From contig JAIOKI010000001.1 of assembly GCA_028335825.1 (NCBI GenBank), positions 682,001-746,000 of the forward strand: a stretch of DNA of 64,000 nt. Direction: 5' to 3'. A program made the position numbers and the translations under genes. Source of the stretch: Nosema muscidifuracis. Its lineage: Eukaryota > Microsporidia > Nosematidae. This document shows positions 51,682 to 61,705 of the stretch, piece by piece (positions within the stretch are counted from its first letter, which is position 1; the number at the start of each line of letters is the position of its first letter). A model generated the notes under the pieces. That model did not search any database, was not told the DNA's origin, and saw only the letters and a list, made by a program, of their open reading frames with translations.

Positions 51682-52944
51682 TTAATTTTCAACTAGATAT
51701 AACTGACTTTCAAAGTATATAAGAGGTACTGTATCGGATCTGCAATAAGGGCATTTATTCATTAAATTATCAAACCATTCTTTTATAGATTTGTATCCGA
51801 TAAAATGATTGCAAGATAATACTAAACATCCATGCTTTCCCACACTTAATCCTTCTTTTGAATCAAATGAATAAGTTTCTTGATCTAATAAAGTAGTAAA
51901 AGAATGTAACTGTTCATTTCTTATATTCTCTTTGATTATTGGTTCAATAAATTCAGTTTTATTGAGCAATTTCTCGTAAAAAAACATTAAATTTTCAACA
52001 TTTGTTCCATCTATCGAAATTATTTGACAAATAGGAGCAAAATTTTCGTTAAAAGTATGATTAACCACTATATTTAAATTAAAATTTATAGTAAAATATT
52101 TTAGTAGTAAGATAAAGTGATCTAAATTAAATTGTCCTACAAATGAACACTTATGCTTCATATAGTACATCAGTATTCTAATAATCTGTAAGTCTTTCTC
52201 AGAATAATTTCGTGAATTTACTTTATCAATTTTTTTAGATTCTATAATAATTTTTTCAGTATTTTTTATATATTTATTTTTACTTACCATAAAAAAATTT
52301 TCTTCTAAAAAATCAAAGTTAAAGTAGTCATCTAAATTCTGAGAAATAATTTTACTATCAAAATTTTCATAATCGTTTACTATATTATTAAATTCAGCCC
52401 AGAATACTTTGTAAATTATATTTTGATATGGGTTTGTTTGAAAATCAGTTTGTTTTTTCAATTTAATTTCATATTTCTTGTCAGCAAATTTTACTAGCGA
52501 TTTATCAAAAAACTTTCCAGTAAAATCTTTATTGCTATAAAAATCTTGTAAACTGCTTTTATTATTAAAACATTCTGCATATTTATCCATATTACAGATT
52601 ATGTAATGAATCTTAAGAAGTAATTTATCCATATGAGTAGTTTTTTTAGTATTTATTATATCAAATATGGCTGGTACTAAATAGCAATCAACATTTAATA
52701 TAAAGTTATAGAAATCGAATATTTGTAATGCATAGTAGATGCCTTTACATTCATCTCGAGCTATATCTTCATCAGAATATTTATTTAAATCAGAACAGAA
52801 TGTCTTAAATACATCATAAGCTATTGTATTCTCATATTGTTGTTTAAATTTAACGAGATTATCTTCATATACTTTCTGATCATCTAAGTAAGATTGTAAA
52901 TCAACTATGTTATTTGATAATATTCCTAATAAAAAAATCAACAT
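51682..52944 (-). CDS. Secreted protein with a degenerate C-terminal RING
   Basis: The frame opens earlier, but the Met at 52944 is preceded by CCC within three bases, giving 420 residues. The start MLIFLLGILSNNIVDLQS is a good signal peptide. The long middle is helical, with scattered single cysteines. Residues about 370-405 resemble the second half of a RING: CLVLSCNHF, then KEWF, then CPYCRS. The first C-x2-C pair and the second-site His/Cys (FH..C in normal RINGs) are absent, so it has about half of the usual zinc ligands. It could be a RING-derived or U-box-like fold that holds without zinc. A secreted ligase aimed at host ubiquitin is an attractive but unproven idea. Confidence 0.65.
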   Translation of the reverse strand: MLIFLLGILSNNIVDLQSYLDDQKVYEDNLVKFKQQYENTIAYDVFKTFCSDLNKYSDEDIARDECKGIYYALQIFDFYNFILNVDCYLVPAIFDIINTKKTTHMDKLLLKIHYIICNMDKYAECFNNKSSLQDFYSNKDFTGKFFDKSLVKFADKKYEIKLKKQTDFQTNPYQNIIYKVFWAEFNNIVNDYENFDSKIISQNLDDYFNFDFLEENFFMVSKNKYIKNTEKIIIESKKIDKVNSRNYSEKDLQIIRILMYYMKHKCSFVGQFNLDHFILLLKYFTINFNLNIVVNHTFNENFAPICQIISIDGTNVENLMFFYEKLLNKTEFIEPIIKENIRNEQLHSFTTLLDQETYSFDSKEGLSVGKHGCLVLSCNHFIGYKSIKEWFDNLMNKCPYCRSDTVPLIYFESQLYLVEN

Positions 52945-53004
52945 AAGGGAGTTATATTTTTTAATTAAATAGAAAATAAATACGTCATTATGACACAATA
53001 CCAA

Positions 53005-54080
53005 TATAAGATATAAATATATGATGAATTTATACTAAATAAAATATTGCTGTTATCTTTAATTAATTTTTTGAAATAACCAATAATTTTTTTCTAGTAG
53101 AATTAATTTAATTTTTTATAAAATTTATTTGATATTTAACTATCTAATTCTCTCTGTTTCAAAAAATAAAACATATTTCTTTATTTTACATTATTTAGTA
53201 TTTAATGATTTTTTTTCGTAAAATGTAATAATTTCAAAAAAAGTATATTTATATTGAAATAAAATAAGTATCTAAAATATTTATATAATTTTATTAAATT
53301 CATTTATGCTCCTTATTAAAAATTTTTAGTACTTCTCCTAAAAAATTTAACAATCGATTAGAGCTTAAAATTAATATGAATAATTTCTTTCTGAGATATC
53401 TAAAAAGTCGATTTATAATAGTTATATAAATATTTAGAGTAATCAAAAGTGTATTATTGAAATGATTTTTGTTTAAAGATAGATATTATCATTTTAATTT
53501 TTTTCTTCACTAATACTGATAATTACCATCACAGTTAAAATGGACCATTCATTTTGAGACATAAGAAAAGTGAAAAAAAAGTCTATTTTCTTGTAAATTT
53601 ATAACTAAGAATTTTACTTCTTTTATGTTTTCGTAATTATTTTAATATATAAAAATATTTATGATAGGAATACATATACAAAAATTCTTAATGTAAAAGA
53701 TAAGAAGCTCCAATAATTTATATTATATTTATAGTTATTTTTAAGATAGCAAATTATTATTAAATAGTGCTAATATTTTTTAATAATATAATTTAGTATT
53801 AAATATGTAAATATTTTTAATTTAACAAAGGCAATATTGAAGTAAAATTATTTGAAAATAGAAATTAACTTTTCAAAAATGTATAATAGGAAGAAACTAT
53901 AGATAATTAAAACTTAACTCTTATGAATTTAAAAAATATGGTAAGGTGATATTATTTATCTACTTTTAGGTTCAAAGATTAAAATAATTAATAAAAATGT
54001 TTTCAAATTTTTTAGCAATTTTGTAAATTTATGTGATTCAAAAATATTTAATTAAAATCGAAAATAATTTCATATGTGTT
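53005..54080. other. 1.1 kb gap, no gene seen
   Basis: AT-rich sequence with no convincing frame, repeat or RNA. Confidence 0.55.
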
Positions 54081-55180
54081 GACATATGATGTATTGTGAC
54101 AAATTACTATCGACAATAGAAAGTGGACCTCAAGTTAGATAACTGAACAGAGACACATATTCAGATAAGGATCTTTAAGATGACCTTAAAAAGCCTGATG
54201 ATGGACATTGGCCGTAAGGTGAGTATGATGTTCGGAGACATTGGAGAGAACGAAGGTAAAGATATAAAACATACTGTTTTAAAGAAAGTGAAACTTTTTG
54301 GCAGATGAACGAGAAGGGTTAAAATAAAAATATACCCAAATAAATAATTTCCTTTTTAATCTAATACCTGGTTATTAATTAGCAGTATTCACTTTAATAT
54401 TGATCTAAAACTAACATATCAAGGATTAGAATAAAGATTTTACTATTTATTCTAATTAAATTAATATCATGAAATTAAACTCATCATATCTAATTATTAA
54501 AATAATTATTTTAATTTGTTTGCTTAATTAAACAAACTGAAATTTTACTATTTAAATAAAATATTTTTATTTCCATAATGGTGTATAAAAGGAATCGAGG
54601 ACATGACTAAAATGGTCTTGTAGTTTTTCTCTTTAAAAACTACAAGAAAATAATATTTAAAAGAAGAAGAGCATCAGACAAGGAAACAAATGATGCCGTT
54701 GGATTGATAAATGTTAACAATCCACAATCAGTAGCTAATCAGAGGCCAACTGATTTAAGAATGAATGAAGAAGAGAGTGTGATAGATAGAAATATCACAC
54801 CTCAAGAAAATACAAATATAGAAATATATCCTCTCGTAAAAGGAATGTATTTCTATACCCTTCCATAAGTAAAACTTATGATAAAAATAAAAAATGTACA
54901 AGAAAATATCCAATTGAAGTATTAAATGATACATCTAAACTATCAAAATACATTCAGTCTATTAACTTTTGGTTGAATTTTCATCATTTATTCAATGCAT
55001 ATGACTTTAAAATAGATAAAGACTTACATAAAAATGATAAATGTAGACCTATAAATAAATACATGAATACATATTTAAATAATTTTAAAAAAGATATAAA
55101 TTGTAAAATTGTAGAGAGGACTTTTAACTTTATTTATTTATTGAAAAAGTGGAAAAATATATTAAAATGATATTTAGAAT
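54081..55180 (+). mobile_element. Ty3/gypsy-type 5' end fossil with gag-like relic
   Basis: A less AT-rich stretch at 54085-54330 (related to 20740-21150) is followed by a TATAAAAGG box at about 54583, a perfect 12-bp hairpin at 54617-54646, and a gag-like coding relic from about 54650 to 55170. Broken, with several breaks. Its orientation is opposite to copy B that follows at once. Family placing is by layout and composition, not by a diagnostic enzyme domain. Confidence 0.5.
54617..54646. other. Perfect 12-bp hairpin
   Basis: CTTGTAGTTTTT at 54617-54628 pairs with AAAAACTACAAG at 54635-54646 around a 6-base CTCTTT loop. It lies 30 bases after a TATA-like box in the element fossil, so it may have been in the transcript leader. 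Confidence 0.85.
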
Positions 55181-55214
55181 TAACTTATTTTTATTTGTTA
55201 AATTTTCTACAGAT

Positions 55215-56513
55215 TGTTTTTTATATAACTTATTACTACTTAACATAATTACAGTTTAATAATATAATAGAATATAAAATTTATTTTACTCAATGTATTT
55301 GCAACAATAATTTCTTCTAGTTTTATTCCACTGTAAATTCAAATTCTTGTATTTTTTTATTCACCTTTAATAAGTTTATTATTTAAGTATGGCTTTTTTC
55401 TTATTTCAACTATCATTTATGATGTGTTTGTATTCTATCATTACCTTTTCTTAATTCATATACCTTTTTATGAAACTTAAATGCCGTCTTGTGTTTATAT
55501 TTCATCATAATAGAAAGCTTCTTTACAAATATGATTCTTGAATTGCTCTTAATATGTCTTTAATAATTGACTGTTCTTAAAGATTTATTCTACTAATTCG
55601 TTTAATTTTATAAAGTTACTGACTAAACGCACATTTCTGTTAAGATTCTGTATAGCTCTTATTAAGTTTCTTCAATCTGATGTAGATCTTCTATTTATCA
55701 TGTGAAACAGATTGTTCTATCTACTTATCTTATTCTTTTCTATAGTACAATATCCTCTTGTTTTTTTAATATCCCCTAATGATTTACCTTCTCTTAACTG
55801 TATTATTTTTGAGTTTTTATCCACTTAATATATTTTCCTTCTTATAATTATTATATTCTCTAAATTTAATCCATTATGAATTTCTACTAAATTAAAAATT
55901 TTAATGATTTCTTTACTTTCAAAGCTCTGATCACCTCAAAATTATAAGATTTATAGTAATTATTTTCACTAATCTTTCTTTCTGTTTTATAAAAATTTTC
56001 CATGCTATTTCTTAAATTAGGTTCTCTTCTTACTGTTTCTATAACGCGCACAGCTATTTTTCAGTTATTTGATTTTTACTTTTTCTTCTTTACTTATTTT
56101 TTCTACCATAAAAATTTTCAGTTCTTCTCTTCATAAAATTTGTTTCTATTCCTTCTAATTATAGTCTATATCTTATTCTTTTGATATCTAGACCACATTA
56201 TCGTATATAAATCACAATTCTATATCGTCTTATGTTTTTATTTAGCATAAATTCTGATAATTAAGATATTTTTACTACGTTAAATTAGGTATTTTTTTAA
56301 TTTCTCTGTAATTTTTAATCTTCTATTATTATTAATATAAAGATTATATTTTATCATTAAAAAATAGAAAGACTTAACATTATAATTTATTAATCTGATA
56401 GATTAAATTTTTATTTCAATATTTTATAAAGAATTTGATTGATATTTTCTTATAAATATTATTCTACAAAATAGAGATAGAGTCATAAAAAAATTATATT
56501 TTTAATTTAAAGA
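55215..56513 (-). mobile_element. Ty3/gypsy-like element fossil (copy B)
   Basis: Inverted counterpart of window bases 1-1300. It carries the same RNase H-end-like patch near 55290-55345 and is broken with many breaks. It ends 15 bases from the stop codon of the LRR gene, so the whole block may be a segmental duplication of an LRR gene and its flank. Confidence 0.65.
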
Positions 56514-56528
56514 GAATTGTAAAAAAGT

Positions 56529-57971
56529 TTAATTATTTAAATAAACAATATTTCTATCTAAAAAATGTTCTTCAATCGATTTACTCGTCAATCCTGAATT
56601 TTCTATTTTTAGAATTCTAAGCTTGTCAAGTTTTCGAAATTCTACTATAATCTCATTAGTTAAATCGTTACCCATAACATCTAAAATCATCAAATTCTTC
56701 AGATTGCTTATCATTTTTAATTGTTCTGATTTTAAAAAACAACCATTTAATGATAAATATTCAAGATTTTTCATTGTAAATATTACGCTAATATCCAAAT
56801 TGCTTAAATCACAATTTTCTATAGTTAAAGACTCACAATCCTTCATATAATTAAATATTTCTAAAAATCCTTGTTCAATTTTACAATAATATAGTTGAAT
56901 AGCCACTTTTTCTTCTTTATTGTTCGATACTACAATATCTTTTAATTCATTGTAACTAGGAATCAGATTATAATTATAAACAACTATCTTTTCCATGTTA
57001 GGACATGTATAAAGATTATAGAAATCTTGGCAATTAAAATTTTCCATTTTTTCGTAATTGCGCAAATTAATATATTGAAGTGACTTGTAATCTCTAATTA
57101 TTATATTCAGGTCAGTAGAAATCAGCTTATTGTTTATTATATAAAGATTTTCAACTCCATTAATTTTTTTTAAAATCTCACCAATACTTTTAGTTTTTAA
57201 TTCATAAGATTTATCACCAGATTTACTAAGTTTCATAAATTCCTTGGAATTTAAATCAATATATTCGCAGTTTAGTATTTTAAGGCTAAATATATTTTCT
57301 GAATCAAATAAACGAATAAAAGATAAATTTAAAAATCTAGCATACCAGCAAAGAATTTTTTCATGTACTTTCGAACACAAGTAATCAAAAGAACAATCTA
57401 ATATTTCTAAATTCTTAATTTTTGTTTCATCAAATTTTTCACCGTAATAAATATTACCTATTTCATTATCTAATATAAAAATAAAATTTTTTATCTTACC
57501 ATATTCATTCAAAAGAATTGATAATTGATCTTTCATAACTTGCATTTCTATAATTTCTAATTCATTTGGTATAAATTTATCATCATCTTTTAAGATTTTA
57601 TCAATTAGTATTGATGATAATCTTTCGTACTGTCTTCTTAAATTTATGCTCTCCTTTTCTTTATCAAATGATAAAAAATCCATGACGTATAGAATATCAA
57701 GAAGTTCGTCTACGTTAAGTATATCATTTTTGTTATCCATAAGCATATAATAGATAAAATCAAATGCTTTGAATTTACAATTCTGCAGATCTATTTTATC
57801 TTTTTTCCAAGTTTCATTTTTTGTAAGTACTTTAAGTAATTCTGAATCTTCAAATATAGGATTACTTAAGTTGTAAAAACCATGCACATCATATTGAAAA
57901 ACTATCTCTACTATTTTGTCATTAGTGATTTCTAATGAACACTTTATCAGCAAAAATTGGATGATCAGCAT
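56529..57971 (-). CDS. Secreted leucine-rich-repeat protein 1
   Basis: A 480-residue protein beginning MLIIQFLLIKCSLE, a signal peptide, with a CCCC four bases before the ATG. The first half is helical with an unidentified fold. From about residue 190 there are leucine-rich segments of the irregular type: LEILDCSFDYLC, FSLKILNCEYIDL, LTIENCDLSNLDI, MKNLEYLSLNGCFL, LKNLMILDVMGNDL and LRILKIENSGLT, mostly 22-26 residues apart. The paralogue at 58521-59966 shares about 75% of residues. LRR proteins with leaders are expanded families in several microsporidia and are proposed host-interaction proteins. That role is inference here. The gene is minus-strand, with element copy B directly downstream. 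Confidence 0.85.
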   Translation of the reverse strand: MLIIQFLLIKCSLEITNDKIVEIVFQYDVHGFYNLSNPIFEDSELLKVLTKNETWKKDKIDLQNCKFKAFDFIYYMLMDNKNDILNVDELLDILYVMDFLSFDKEKESINLRRQYERLSSILIDKILKDDDKFIPNELEIIEMQVMKDQLSILLNEYGKIKNFIFILDNEIGNIYYGEKFDETKIKNLEILDCSFDYLCSKVHEKILCWYARFLNLSFIRLFDSENIFSLKILNCEYIDLNSKEFMKLSKSGDKSYELKTKSIGEILKKINGVENLYIINNKLISTDLNIIIRDYKSLQYINLRNYEKMENFNCQDFYNLYTCPNMEKIVVYNYNLIPSYNELKDIVVSNNKEEKVAIQLYYCKIEQGFLEIFNYMKDCESLTIENCDLSNLDISVIFTMKNLEYLSLNGCFLKSEQLKMISNLKNLMILDVMGNDLTNEIIVEFRKLDKLRILKIENSGLTSKSIEEHFLDRNIVYLNN

Positions 57972-58520
57972 TTTGGGGTCAAAAAAAATAATTTTTTATA
58001 AAATTTTAATAATTTAACTAATACGAATATAAATGATATTTACTATTTAATTTATATAATGATAATTTAAAACTGTGATATATTATAACATATCACTTTG
58101 TTTTTTTTTAAATTTAATTAAGACAAAATCGTAAATAAATACGTAATTAAACTAAAAAGGGAAAGCTGCTTAGAAATACTCAAAAATGTAAACTATCGAA
58201 GAATCGGAAAAATCTGTTTCGAGATTTAAAAAGGATAAATTAAAAAACAATTTAAAAAATAATTGTTTAAAAAAGAGGATATTTTATTGTAAAGATTATG
58301 AATAGACAAGAAAGAAATGTTTGGAGGAGCTATCATATAAAGGTATAGAGAGCCACAAGAGTGGGTATCAAAATAAAATTAAAAGTTTAGTTGAATTTTA
58401 TTTGAAGTTTAACAAAGTTCCAGTAATACAGGATAATTTCATTAGAAATGTTATTCTACAAAATAGAGATAGAGTCATAAAAAAATTATATTTTTAATTC
58501 TAAAGTATGATAAAAAAAGT
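57972..58520. other. LRR spacer, possible decayed DNA element
   Basis: The first bases hold the CCCC start motif of LRR gene 1. About 58150-58440 is less AT-rich and may be a decayed transposase-like piece (strings GGAGGAGCTATCATA, ATAGAGAGCCACAAGAG), which I cannot place. Bases 58450-58500 repeat the 3' flank of LRR gene 1 (56457-56505). Confidence 0.45.
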
Positions 58521-59966
58521 TTAATTATTTAAAAAAACAATATTTCTATCTAAAAAATGTTCTTCAATCGATTCCCTTGTCAATCCTGAATTTTCTATTT
58601 TTAGAATTCTAAGCTTGTCAAGTTTTTGAAATTCTACTATAATCTCATCAGTTAAATCGTTATTTATAACATCTAAAACTTCTAAATTCTTCAAATTGCT
58701 TATCATTTTTAATTGTTCTGATTTCAAAAAACAACCTCTTAATTTTAAATTTATAAGATTTTTCATTGTAAATATAACGCTAATATCCAAATTTCTTAAA
58801 TCACAATTCTCTATATTTAAAGACTCACAATCTTTCGTATAATTGAATACTTCTAAAAATCCTTGTTCAATTTTACAAAAAGCTATTTTTATAAACACTT
58901 TTTTTTCTTCATTATTCGATACTGCAATATCTTTTAATTTATTGTAACTAGGAATCAAATTATAATTATAAAAAACTATCTCTTTTATATTAGGACATGT
59001 ATAAATATTGTAGAAATCTTGGAAATTAAATTTTTCTGATTTTTTTAAATTAAACAAATAAATATTTTTTAGTGACTTATAATCTATGATTATATTCAAG
59101 TCAGTAGAAATCAGCTTATTAGTTTTTAAAATAAGATCTTCAACTCCATTAGATTTTTCAAAAATCTCTCCAATACTTTTAGTTTTAAATCTATAAGATT
59201 TATCACCAGATTCATTAAGTTTCATAAATTCTTTAGAATTCAAATCAATATATTCGCAGTTCAGTATTTTAAAGCTATTTTTATTTTTTGGATCAAATAA
59301 ACGAATAAAAGATAAATTTAAAAATCTAGCATACCAGTAAAGAACTTTTTCATGTACTTTCAAACACAAATAATCAGAAGAACAATCTAATATTTCTAAA
59401 TTCTTAAAATTTGTATTTTCAGTTTTTTCACCAAGATAAACATTACATATTTCATTTTCTAATTCAAAAATAAAATTCTCTATCTTACTATATTCATTTA
59501 AAAGAATCAATATTTTATCTCTTAAAAATTTCATTTTTATAGTTTCTTCAATTTCTAATGCATTTGGTATAAATTTATCATCTTCTAAGATTTTATCAAT
59601 TAGTATTGATGATAATCTTTCGTACTGTTTTCTTAAATTTATGTTCTCTTTTCCTTTATCAAATGATAAAAAATCAATAACATATAAAATGTCAAGAAAT
59701 TCGTCTACGTTAAATATATCATTTGTATTATCTAAAAAAGAATTATAGATAAAATCAAATGCTTTGAATTTACAATTCTGCAGATCTATTTTATCTTTTT
59801 TCCAAGTTTCATTTTTTGTAAGTATTTTAAGTAATTCTGAATCTTCAAATATAGGATTGCTTAAGTTGTAAAAACCACGCTCCTCATCTTGAAAGATTAT
59901 CTCTACTGTTTTTCCATTATTGATCTCTAATGAACACTTTATTAGCAAAAATTGGATAATCAGCAT
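58521..59966 (-). CDS. Secreted leucine-rich-repeat protein 2
   Basis: A 481-residue tandem paralogue of LRR protein 1. Signal peptide MLIIQFLLIKCSLE is identical, and CCCC precedes the ATG by four bases. LRR units from about 190: LEILDCSSDYLC, SFKILNCEYIDL, LNIENCDLRNLDI, MKNLINLKLRGCFL, LKNLEVLDVINNDL and LRILKIENSGLT. The two copies differ by small insertions and deletions of whole codons, and by clusters of substitutions on the exposed LRR faces. The 3' flank matches that of LRR gene 1 for about 50 bases (58450-58500), so the duplication included the end of the gene. Both ends of both proteins are conserved (HFLDRNIV near the C-terminus). Direction and spacing suit a simple tandem duplication. 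Confidence 0.85.
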   Translation of the reverse strand: MLIIQFLLIKCSLEINNGKTVEIIFQDEERGFYNLSNPIFEDSELLKILTKNETWKKDKIDLQNCKFKAFDFIYNSFLDNTNDIFNVDEFLDILYVIDFLSFDKGKENINLRKQYERLSSILIDKILEDDKFIPNALEIEETIKMKFLRDKILILLNEYSKIENFIFELENEICNVYLGEKTENTNFKNLEILDCSSDYLCLKVHEKVLYWYARFLNLSFIRLFDPKNKNSFKILNCEYIDLNSKEFMKLNESGDKSYRFKTKSIGEIFEKSNGVEDLILKTNKLISTDLNIIIDYKSLKNIYLFNLKKSEKFNFQDFYNIYTCPNIKEIVFYNYNLIPSYNKLKDIAVSNNEEKKVFIKIAFCKIEQGFLEVFNYTKDCESLNIENCDLRNLDISVIFTMKNLINLKLRGCFLKSEQLKMISNLKNLEVLDVINNDLTDEIIVEFQKLDKLRILKIENSGLTRESIEEHFLDRNIVFLNN

Positions 59967-61309
59967 TTTGGGGCTTAAAATTTTTTAATAATTTAACTAA
60001 TACTGATATAAATAATATTTAGTAATTTAATTGATATAATGATAATTTAAAACTCTAATGTTATTTTAATATTAATAAAATAATTCAAGTTATTTTAATA
60101 CTGATATAAAAGATGATACTTTGGTATTAAAAAAATTACTTATAATTTATTGATGTCAATACAGTAAAATAAATGTAAAAATTTTTATCAATTAAAATAA
60201 CTTCAGGGGATAAAAAAAATAAAAAATAATTTTAGTCACTCGACTTGAAGTGTAAGAAATAAAATAAAATTATCATTTAGCAGATGTAATTTAATTTAGA
60301 AATTTATTTAACAATGATCTGGTATTAAATATTACATCTATAGAAATATTCTTGGTAAATAAACATTTTGCAGTACTTTAAAATACTAAAAAAAACGAAT
60401 AATATTGAGATATAAAAATTTTTAAATATAAAATAAAGACATAATATATCATTCCTATAATATTCTAACTATGTGATATTGTAAATAAATTCAAATTTAT
60501 AATGAAATTAACGTATTTTCTTTCTTCAGTAAGAAATCCTTCTTTATGATTTAGTATGTATTGTAATATTAAATAATATAATAAATATAAGTGCTTAACA
60601 TAAATTGAGGTTTATTAAATAATAGAATATAACATTATATTTCTAAAACCTATAAAGGAAATAAATACATATTGTTAATTTATGAAAGTTAAGAGTTGTT
60701 TAATAATTAACTTGTAAAAGAAAGTGAGTCATCTCAGAGCAATATTATCTATTTTTTATAAGCAACATAGGCATTCATTTCTTATAAATTATTTACAAAA
60801 ACAGCTTATTATTAAATTTTTATATATTTTAAGTTAAATTAATTTTTTTGAATTATCCAATAAAAAATATTGTATATGAAAATAATTTTTTATTCTTTAT
60901 TATGATAGAACAGATACTTTATAAATACTTTATAAAATATTTAATATTATCTTTAAATTAAATTAACCGAATGACCTTCCCGATAATATTTTATATTTTA
61001 GTTTGTACAAAAAAATCGAAAAAGTTATCTTCATTTCAGATTGTTTCATAATTTATTCTTTGACTAATATTTATAACAATTCAGATCGAATTCTAATTAT
61101 TTATTTTCATAAAATCTTAAACACTTCAATTGATTTATAACTATTTAATTTGAAATTATAAATTTTTCATAACATTGTTCAACAAGAACTTTTTTGATTA
61201 TTAAAAATAATTTATAAAAATCTTTTTTTTACTTAATTTGAATTCATACATACTTAATCGATTTCAGTTCAATATTAAACAAAAATTAATTTCAAGATTT
61301 AAAAATAAT
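59967..61309. other. 1.3 kb gap, no gene; short LTR-like match near 60590
   Basis: No frame or RNA is seen. At about 60588-60615 the plus-strand string ATATAAGTGCTTAACATAAA equals the edge of the Ty3/gypsy LTR-like piece near 47270-47290. Confidence 0.45.
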
Positions 61310-61705
61310 TTAATTAGATTCTAACTCATTCAAAATAAACTCAGTAGCTTTTGTCTTCTCATTAAAATCAGAGATTACAGCAATACCGCATCCACTATTT
61401 CTAACCTTTCCACTAGCACTGATTTTTTCAAATTTAACGATTCTTCCTAATTCTTGTCTATCATCAATACTAATGATTGGTATTTTGTTCTTTTGAGCAA
61501 AGAAAGTGGCTATTGTTAGAATTCTCTGCTCACAATCTTTTGCAAGTAAAACAACTTTAGCATCATTAGCACAAATTTTCTTAACACACTCTCTGCCTCC
61601 TTTAGCAAGGTTGTTACTTATGCGTGCTGCTCTGCAAGCTTGAGTAAGTGCATCTCTGAGTGTATATTGCTGTTCAACAATTGGTTTATATTCTTCGTCT
61701 GACAT
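61310..61705 (-). CDS. RPS12: 40S ribosomal protein eS12
   Basis: This 131-residue protein is eS12, an L7Ae-fold protein of the 40S beak. Matches: [30 protein letters not shown] near 16-45, [14 protein letters not shown] near 49-62, [17 protein letters not shown] near 74-90, and [16 protein letters not shown] near 98-113. The length and order match yeast and human eS12 (143 and 132). CCCC lies two bases before the ATG. No intron is visible, though introns in microsporidia are often in ribosomal protein genes. A conserved gene placed at the return to the core region. Confidence 0.97.
   Translation of the reverse strand: MSDEEYKPIVEQQYTLRDALTQACRAARISNNLAKGGRECVKKICANDAKVVLLAKDCEQRILTIATFFAQKNKIPIISIDDRQELGRIVKFEKISASGKVRNSGCGIAVISDFNEKTKATEFILNELESN

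Noticed and set aside
61310-61705. Spliceosomal intron in the eS12 gene
   Set aside because: The reading frame is continuous from the CCCC-linked ATG and matches eS12 along its length, so no intron is needed.
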